DNA from: an uncultured Collinsella sp.
GTDB taxonomy: Bacteria; Actinomycetota; Coriobacteriia; Coriobacteriales; Coriobacteriaceae
Direction of reading: 5' to 3'
Assembly: GCA_902493895.1 (NCBI GenBank)
Contig: CABUQW010000010.1
Location: 1-45,653, forward strand
Length of the DNA stretch: 45,653 nucleotides
Shown here: piece by piece, positions 40,195 to 45,653 of the stretch
Layout: the number at the start of each line of letters is the position of its first letter
Numbering within the stretch: the stretch's first letter is position 1
Notes under the pieces: generated by a model
Databases searched by the model: none
The model's input: the letters and a program-made list of their open reading frames with translations, nothing else
What the model was told of the DNA's origin: nothing
Position numbers and translations under genes: made by a program

Positions 40195-41835
40195 ATGATC
40201 GAAATCACCCAAGTCAACGCGTCGCTCGATGAAGCCGGCGATGAAAATGCCTGCCTCATTGTTGGCAAGCGAGTCGCCAAGCGCATCCTACGTTGCAAGG
40301 ACTCCGAGATCAAGTCCATCGAACTCCACCGCAAGTCAATCGACGCTCGCAAAAAACGAGACGTCCATTTTATCCTGAGCTTTCGTGTTGAGCTGACTAG
40401 TCCCCACCTCGAGCGAGAAGCGGTCGACAGCGTTGCCGAGCGTGACCGCTCGCGCGTACGCGCGATAGAAGACGATGGGCCTTCATTCCCCTCCCCCGTC
40501 TCCGACGCACCTCAAGAACGCCCTGTCGTTGTCGGCGCCGGATGCGCCGGCCTTTTCGCTGCGCTCACGCTCGCCAAAGCAGGTCTTAAGCCCTTGCTTA
40601 TCGAGCGCGGCGACCCGGCATTTCGCCGCTCGCAGGCGATCGACCTCTTTCTAAAGGAGCGCATCCTCGACCCCGAGAGCAATATTCAGTTTGGTCTGGG
40701 CGGCGCGGGGACCTTCTCGGACGGCAAGCTCAATACGGGAACAAAAAATCCCGCCCATCGCCTTATCCTCGAAACCTTCGTCGAGGCGGGTGCGCCCCGC
40801 GATATTCTGTGGGATGCCAAGCCGCACATTGGCTCCGACATCCTTCCCAAGGTTGTCACCGCTATATCCCAGCGCATCGAGCAGCTCGGAGGTGTCGTCC
40901 GTTATCGAACGAAGCTCGTCGACATTCGCATCGACGCGTCTGGCGCCATCACCGGTATTGATGTCCAATCGTCCCAAGACGCCGCTTACGAGCCAATCGA
41001 GACAAAGCACCTCATCCTCGCCTGCGGGCATTCTGCTCGCGATATTTTTGAGCTCCTTAAGGACCACAACGTGGCCCTCGCACAAAAGACCTTTGCCATG
41101 GGCGTTCGCATCGAGCATCCGCAACGCGACATCGACAGAGCCCAATATGGAGCCTCGGCGGGACATCCAGCGCTCGGGGCGGCCCCCTACAAACTTGTTG
41201 CCCATCTTCCCAACGGCCGCAGCGTGTTCTCGTTTTGCATGTGCCCCGGCGGGCAGGTTGTCGCCGCCTCTTCCGAGCAGGGCCACCTGTGCGTCAACGG
41301 CGCCAGTCTCAATGCCCGCGACGGACGCAACGCAAATGCCGCCCTGCTCGTTAACGTCACGCCTGAGGACCTTCCCAACGATGACCCGCTCGCCGGCATC
41401 GAGCTCCAGCGTGCCTGCGAGGCGGCCGCCTATCGCCTGGGCGGTTCCAACTGGAACGCACCGGCACAACTCGTCGGAGATTTCCTCGCAGGACGCGCCA
41501 GCAAGGCGCCCGGAAAGGTAAAGCCCACCTATCCGCTCGGTGTGACCTGGACGGCAATTGACGAAGCCCTGCCGCAGCATATCGTCGAGTCGCTCCGCCT
41601 GGGACTTCCCCTACTCGGAAAAAAGCTACGAGGCTACGACCGCCCCGATGCCGTTCTTACCGGCGTGGAGACTCGTTCGAGCTCACCGGTCACTGTCACT
41701 CGAGACCGAACGTGCCATGCCGCGTCGACCCCGGGCCTCTACCCTTGCGGTGAGGGAGCTGGATATGCCGGCGGCATCATGAGCGCGGCCACCGACGGCA
41801 TCCGTTGTGCTGAAGCCCTGATCGCAGACCTCTAA
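40195..41835 (+). CDS. FAD-dependent dehydrogenase, COG2509-like, function unknown
   Basis: A 546-aa flavoprotein. An N-terminal ~100-residue domain (ITQVNASLDEAGDENACLIVGKRVAKRI...RKSIDARKKRDVHFILSFRVEL) precedes a FAD-binding fold with VVVGAGCAGLFAALTLAKAGLKPLLIERG. QFGLGGAGTFSDGKLNTG, a Cys pair in SFCMCPGGQVV, and the C-terminal TPGLYPCGEGAGYAGGIMSAATDGIRCAEAL are the family hallmarks. The ATG at 40195 has AAGGAG six nt upstream. It follows a different flavoprotein gene; the shared neighbourhood hints at a redox or Fe-S theme with Mrp, but no substrate can be named. It converges on uvrB. Confidence 0.82.
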   Translation: MIEITQVNASLDEAGDENACLIVGKRVAKRILRCKDSEIKSIELHRKSIDARKKRDVHFILSFRVELTSPHLEREAVDSVAERDRSRVRAIEDDGPSFPSPVSDAPQERPVVVGAGCAGLFAALTLAKAGLKPLLIERGDPAFRRSQAIDLFLKERILDPESNIQFGLGGAGTFSDGKLNTGTKNPAHRLILETFVEAGAPRDILWDAKPHIGSDILPKVVTAISQRIEQLGGVVRYRTKLVDIRIDASGAITGIDVQSSQDAAYEPIETKHLILACGHSARDIFELLKDHNVALAQKTFAMGVRIEHPQRDIDRAQYGASAGHPALGAAPYKLVAHLPNGRSVFSFCMCPGGQVVAASSEQGHLCVNGASLNARDGRNANAALLVNVTPEDLPNDDPLAGIELQRACEAAAYRLGGSNWNAPAQLVGDFLAGRASKAPGKVKPTYPLGVTWTAIDEALPQHIVESLRLGLPLLGKKLRGYDRPDAVLTGVETRSSSPVTVTRDRTCHAASTPGLYPCGEGAGYAGGIMSAATDGIRCAEALIADL

Positions 41836-41861
41836 CGCACGAATTCCAGCGCGCAAAAGAC

Positions 41862-41897
41862 ACAGGCCCCGAGCTCCACAGGGAACTCGGGGCCTGT
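41862..41897. terminator. Bidirectional terminator between the flavoprotein gene and uvrB
   Basis: ACAGGCCCCGAG (41862-41873) pairs with CTCGGGGCCTGT (41886-41897), 12 bp around a 12-nt apex that can pair further. T-rich sequence follows on both strands (TTCGCTATTT; GTCTTTT). It lies between two convergent genes, 26 and 3 nt from their ends. Confidence 0.8.
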
Positions 41898-41900
41898 TCG

Positions 41901-44141
41901 CTATTTCTTAAACCGTGCACCCTGGCGTTTTCTGCCCGATGCGAACGCGGAACCCTTGCGGGCCTGCGAACGTAAGCGCTCGATCGTCTCGTCCTCAGAC
42001 GCACCCTCGAGCATCGCCCGAATCTGAACGACAGCATCGCGCAGGCGCGCCGCCTCCTCAAAGTCCATAGCGGCAGAAGCGTTACGCATATCCTCTTCCA
42101 TGGTTTCGACGATCCGCACAAGCTCGTCATGTGGCAGTTCTTCCAACTGCTCCGCAAGTGTCTGCTCGGGCGCCACCGTTTCCGGCACACCGCCCTCGCC
42201 CGACTCATCGGGCGTATAGAATGCGCCATGGCCAAGAGAGTCGCCCTTCGAGCGTCCCTTGGAGCCCACAGTTTTTTCGGCCTCGGCAATAAAACTTGAG
42301 ATGTCGTTGATGGCCTTACGCACCGTCTTGGGCACAATGCCATGTTCTTCGTTATATGCCATCTGAATCTCGCGACGGCGCTGCGTCTCCTCGATGGCCT
42401 CTTTCATCGAATCGGTCACAACGTCTGCATACATGATGACTTCGCCATCGGCGTTTCGGGCCGCACGGCCAATCGTCTGAATCAACGAACGGCGGTTGCG
42501 CAAGAAGCCTTCCTTATCGGCATCGAGAATTGCCACCAGTGAGACCTCAGGGAGATCCAAGCCCTCGCGAAGCAGGTTGATGCCAACGAGAACATCGATC
42601 TTGCCCTCGCGCAGCGTTCGCAGGATCTCGACACGGTCCATTGTCGCCGTATCAGAGTGCATGTAATTGACCTTAATGCCCGCGTCGAGCAGATGGTCGG
42701 TCAGGTCCTCGGCCATGCGCTTGGTCAACGTGGTCACCAGCACGCGCTCCTTGCGGGCAACGCGCTCGCGAATCTCGTCCTCAAGATCGTCAATCTGGCC
42801 GCGAACTGGACGCACGTCAATCTTGGGGTCGAGAAGGCCGGTCGGACGAATAATCTGCTCCACGTCGTTTTGGCTCACCCGCAGCTCGTAGTCGCCCGGC
42901 GTGGCCGAAACATAGATAAACTGGGGTATCCTTGCTTCAAACTCATCGAAACGAAGCGGGCGGTTATCGAGCGCCGAGGGCAGGCGAAAACCATGTTCCA
43001 CCAGCGTCACCTTACGCGAGCGGTCACCTTCGTGCATGCCGCGAATCTGCGGCACCGTCACATGACTCTCATCGATGATGCAGAGCATATCCTTGGGAAA
43101 GTAATCGATTAGGGTAAACGGCGGCTCACCCGGCTTGCGACCGTCCAGATGACGCGAGTAGTTCTCGATGCCGTTGCAAAAGCCCATCGTCTCGAGCATC
43201 TCAAGATCATAATCGGTACGCTGCTGCAGACGCTGCGCCTCGAGCAACTTGTCGGTCGCCTTGAGCTCCGCCACGCGCTTCTCGCACTCTTCACTGATCG
43301 ATTTCAGAGCCGCCTTGACCTTCGGCTTCTCGGTCACGTAGTGCGATGCCGGCCATACGGGAATGGCCTCGTACTCACGAAGCATCTCACCGGTGACCTC
43401 ATCGATCTCGGCAATCAGCTCGACCTCGTCGCCAAAGAACTCAAACCGCAACGGATGCTCGGCATAAGGCGGATACACGTCAACAACATCGCCGCGCACG
43501 CGGAACGTACCACGTGCCAGGTCATAGTCATTGCGATCATATTGAATGTCGATAAGCGCATGGATAAAGTCATCGCGCTCGAGCGGCACCTTTTTGTCGA
43601 CGTTTGGAGCCAGACCCGCATAGTCCTCAGGAGAGCCAATGCCATAGATACACGAGACCGATGCGACAACGATCACATCACGTCGAGAGAGCAGTGACGC
43701 GGTCGCCTGATGGCGCAGCATCTCGACCTCTTCGTTAATCGAGGAGTCTTTCTCGATATATGTATCGCTTTGCGGCACATACGCTTCGGGCTGATAGTAA
43801 TCGTAGTACGACACAAAATAGACCACAGCGTTGTTGGGAAAGAATTCCTTGAGCTCGCTGGCGAGCTGAGCGGCAAGCGTTTTATTGGGAGCCATGACCA
43901 GCGTCGGCTTCCCTAGGGCCTCAATAGTCTTAGCCATCGTGAAGGTCTTGCCCGAACCAGTCACACCCAGCAAAACCTGATAGCGGTCTCCGTCCCTCAC
44001 GCCCCGCACAAGTGACTCAATGGCCTTAGGCTGGGAACCAGCGGGCTCGTATGGAGACACGACCTTAAACGGCACATCAGCGCCCTCAACGCCAAAGCGC
44101 TTAAGTTCACCACCAACGCGTTCTACTTCAAATTCCGCCAT
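41901..44141 (-). CDS. uvrB: Excinuclease ABC subunit B
   Basis: The DNA-damage-verifying helicase-like subunit, 746 aa. Walker A GVTGSGKT is at 59-66. The beta-hairpin that probes the lesion is YYDYYQPEAYVP, followed by SSINEEVEMLRHQAT. Helicase motifs IIDESH, VSATPG, LREGLDLPEVSLVAILDADKEGFLRN and QTIGRAARN are present, and the C-terminal UVR motif that binds UvrC (MRNASAAMDFEEAARLRDAV) comes just before a basic tail. A ~60-residue insert or linker with acidic and Gly stretches precedes the UVR motif. The ATG at 44141 has TAGGAG five nt upstream. Confidence 0.97.
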   Translation of the reverse strand: MAEFEVERVGGELKRFGVEGADVPFKVVSPYEPAGSQPKAIESLVRGVRDGDRYQVLLGVTGSGKTFTMAKTIEALGKPTLVMAPNKTLAAQLASELKEFFPNNAVVYFVSYYDYYQPEAYVPQSDTYIEKDSSINEEVEMLRHQATASLLSRRDVIVVASVSCIYGIGSPEDYAGLAPNVDKKVPLERDDFIHALIDIQYDRNDYDLARGTFRVRGDVVDVYPPYAEHPLRFEFFGDEVELIAEIDEVTGEMLREYEAIPVWPASHYVTEKPKVKAALKSISEECEKRVAELKATDKLLEAQRLQQRTDYDLEMLETMGFCNGIENYSRHLDGRKPGEPPFTLIDYFPKDMLCIIDESHVTVPQIRGMHEGDRSRKVTLVEHGFRLPSALDNRPLRFDEFEARIPQFIYVSATPGDYELRVSQNDVEQIIRPTGLLDPKIDVRPVRGQIDDLEDEIRERVARKERVLVTTLTKRMAEDLTDHLLDAGIKVNYMHSDTATMDRVEILRTLREGKIDVLVGINLLREGLDLPEVSLVAILDADKEGFLRNRRSLIQTIGRAARNADGEVIMYADVVTDSMKEAIEETQRRREIQMAYNEEHGIVPKTVRKAINDISSFIAEAEKTVGSKGRSKGDSLGHGAFYTPDESGEGGVPETVAPEQTLAEQLEELPHDELVRIVETMEEDMRNASAAMDFEEAARLRDAVVQIRAMLEGASEDETIERLRSQARKGSAFASGRKRQGARFKK

Positions 44142-44192
44142 GGATACTCCTAACTCATACATCTGCAGTATACGCAGGCGGTGGGTTTAGTC

Positions 44193-44774
44193 CTATACGA
44201 ACCGATCGGGATAGAGAGTCTTATATCGAACCCAGGCATTATTGACGCGAATCAGATAAGCCTGAGTTTCAGGGAAGGTAATCGCATTATGGAGTGACGT
44301 GTTCTGCTGCGCCCATCCGTCGACATTGCCCATACCGGCGTTATAGGCGGCGATGGCACTATCCGTCGACCCGTTGAAATAGGCGAGAAGATACGAGAGG
44401 TATGCGCAGCCAAACTCGATATTCGTAGCCGGATCGTTAAGATTGTCGACCGAATACTCCCCTCCGTCGACAAGGCCCTTGGCGATCATGTCCTGGGCAG
44501 TCTCGGGCATCAGCTGCATCAATCCCTGAGCACCCTGATTCGACTCGGCCTCGGGATCCCAATTCGATTCCGACTTAATGACAGCGCACACCAGATACGG
44601 ATCCAGATTATGCGAAATACTGGATTGCTTTACATACGCCTCGTAGTCAATCGGATACAGCGGCTTAAAGAAAGCGGCAGGAGCACACGAGTAGACGAGC
44701 GAAATAAGGCCGAAGACGAACACAACGGCAAGTGGCGCCACGCGATACCACGTAAAGAAACGTGCCTTAGGCAT
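44193..44774 (-). CDS. Membrane-anchored lytic transglycosylase (SLT domain)
   Basis: A 193-aa cell-wall enzyme that cleaves the MurNAc-GlcNAc bond non-hydrolytically. An N-terminal hydrophobic segment (~13-30) anchors or exports it; C30 follows but the -1 to -3 residues (VYS) are a poor lipobox. The SLT domain starts at ~45, with catalytic E69 in VIKSESNWDPEA, then the conserved GAQGLMQLMPETA, NIEFGCAYLSYLL and AIAAYNAGMGNVDGW. Its ATG overlaps the coaE stop by eight nt, so coupling is likely. Confidence 0.9.
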   Translation of the reverse strand: MPKARFFTWYRVAPLAVVFVFGLISLVYSCAPAAFFKPLYPIDYEAYVKQSSISHNLDPYLVCAVIKSESNWDPEAESNQGAQGLMQLMPETAQDMIAKGLVDGGEYSVDNLNDPATNIEFGCAYLSYLLAYFNGSTDSAIAAYNAGMGNVDGWAQQNTSLHNAITFPETQAYLIRVNNAWVRYKTLYPDRFV

Positions 44775-45408
44775 CGGCCTCCTCCTTATCCGGAGTATCT
44801 ATAAACCCGTGGCATGCAAGCCATGAGTCAAGCTGCTCAAAGAGCGAATTATCGGCTGCCGAATTATCAATCACCGTTGTAGCGAGATTGCACAGCGCAG
44901 ATTCATCGGGCTGGCAAGCAGAACGGGCATCGAAATCAGATGGCTCCATGCCACGTTGAATAGCGCGCTCGCGACGAACTGACAAAGGGGCGCTAATGAC
45001 CAGAATTTCATCAGCCAAGCCAAATGCATCCTCAAAACCAGTCGGAGCTGAAACCTCGACCACCGCAAAAGGATAACGGGGAGATGAAACCGTACAACAA
45101 ACCGGATCGAGAATCCTAAGCGAAAGCTGTTCAATCAGAACGGGATGCACGATGCCATTGAGCCGTGCGACCGAATCAGGAGAAGCGAAAGCTCGAGAAG
45201 CGAGGATACTGCGGCGAATGCCGCCTTCCTCATCCAAAATGTCCCAACCGAATTCATCCGCGAGAGCATTGACGATATCAGAGCCCGGCACATACAGCGA
45301 TTTTGCAAGCTCATCCAGATCGATAAGCATAGCGCCACGAGATTCGAAATAGCGGCAGGCAGTCGACTTACCCGAAGCAATATTGCCCAAGACAAATACG
45401 GTAAACAT
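44767..45408 (-). CDS. coaE: Dephospho-CoA kinase, divergent
   Basis: Catalyses the last step of coenzyme A synthesis, 213 aa, cytosolic P-loop kinase. Walker A is LGNIASGKST at ~8-17, where most CoaE proteins have a G-x-x-G-S-GKS loop with more Gly. The substrate-binding IDLDELAK, RLNGIVHPVLI and the lid region SVRRERAIQRG follow, and the PLLFE motif is replaced by EVSAPTGFE. The divergence makes the name slightly uncertain, but coaE-uvrB adjacency is common in actinobacteria. The ATG at 45408 has GGAGG five nt upstream. Confidence 0.85.
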   Translation of the reverse strand: MFTVFVLGNIASGKSTACRYFESRGAMLIDLDELAKSLYVPGSDIVNALADEFGWDILDEEGGIRRSILASRAFASPDSVARLNGIVHPVLIEQLSLRILDPVCCTVSSPRYPFAVVEVSAPTGFEDAFGLADEILVISAPLSVRRERAIQRGMEPSDFDARSACQPDESALCNLATTVIDNSAADNSLFEQLDSWLACHGFIDTPDKEEADA

Positions 45409-45533
45409 CAAGCCCTCCCTAACGCCAATGCGAGTAATTATCGCTCAAATACACTAGAAGGACTCAAAATACAGCCAAAGAGTAAGAGCGCATACGGGGG
45501 AGCTAGGTCCCAAAGCACAACGTGTATAGAACG

Positions 45534-45563
45534 AAAAAAGGGGGAGGCCGCGAGGCCTCCCCC
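45534..45563 (-). terminator. Terminator of the rRNA operon
   Basis: On the minus strand GGGGGAGGCC pairs perfectly with GGCCTCCCCC around TCGC and runs into six T. It lies about 35 nt past the 5S rRNA end. Confidence 0.92.
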
Positions 45564-45597
45564 TTCTCAGTTCAAGCGTACGGCTCGGTGCCGTCCA

Positions 45598-45653
45598 CCG
45601 GTCAGCGGCGCCCTGGCCTCCCACGGGCTGACCCCGCAGTACTCTCGGCGCGA
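45598..45653 (-). rRNA. rrf: 5S rRNA, 3' part (gene continues beyond the window)
   Basis: The minus strand reads GCCGAGAGTACTGCGGGG, then CCCGTGGGAGG, CCAGGGCGCCGCTGACC, matching the 3' half of bacterial 5S rRNA (loop E, helix IV and the 3' strand of helix I). The exact 3' end (~45598) is estimated because its 5' partner is outside the window. The strong hairpin terminator follows. Confidence 0.9.

Overview
The window looks like chromosomal DNA from a high-GC member of the Coriobacteriia (Actinomycetota), most likely a Collinsella-type gut anaerobe. This is inferred from the actinobacterial gene order (uvrC/rapZ/whiA/gap/pgk/tpiA/secG and coaE/uvrB/uvrA), the fermentative, scavenging gene content and codon use. 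No species call can be made without a database search. Nearly all genes lie on the minus strand. The exception is a four-gene plus-strand block (35713-41835) placed between uvrA and uvrB.

Layout from left to right. 1-141: tRNA genes (a partial tRNA, probably Cys, and tRNA-Gly). 247-3420: a partner-switching pair, made of a PAS-GAF-SpoIIE-type PP2C phosphatase and an unusual single protein that joins a STAS anti-anti-sigma domain to an RsbW-like kinase domain. 3480-3569: tRNA-Leu. 3714-4148: a non-coding stretch with two long nested hairpins of identical architecture, described below. 4166-10108: a complete peptide ABC importer (dppA-B-C-D-F order in transcription). 10402-15496: secG and the lower-glycolysis set gap-pgk-tpiA-gpmI. 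15690-17528: whiA and rapZ. 17648-28008: a catabolic island with a five-domain oligopeptide-type ABC importer (including a permease-ATPase fusion), two CE7-type esterase paralogues (one without the nucleophile), and nanA, nanK and nanE. 28374-35519: uvrC, murJ, a YbaK-type deacylase and uvrA. 35713-41835 (plus strand): an LTA-synthase-like membrane sulfatase, Mrp, and two uncharacterised flavoprotein families. 41901-45408: uvrB, a lytic transglycosylase and coaE. 45598-45653: the 3' end of a 5S rRNA gene and its terminator.

How the parts fit. The nan island reads as a self-contained pathway for imported sialic acid: importer, possible O-deacetylation, lyase, ManNAc kinase, then ManNAc-6-P epimerase. 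No sialidase or nagA/nagB is present here, which fits a scavenger of sialic acid released by others. An operator-rich region (28127-28209) lies in front of it. Stem-loops separate several of its genes and may set unequal protein levels. All three UvrABC subunits lie within 16 kb, and a LexA-like box precedes uvrA.

The most novel object is the pair of ~126-bp elements at 3714-3838 and 4022-4148. They lie in opposite orientation and share three short conserved unpaired segments (two internal-loop strands and a 15-nt apical segment). The paired arms are completely different in sequence but still complementary. This is the pattern expected of a conserved structured RNA or a foldback repeat family. 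The second copy is also bracketed by an inverted duplicate of the last codons of dppF.
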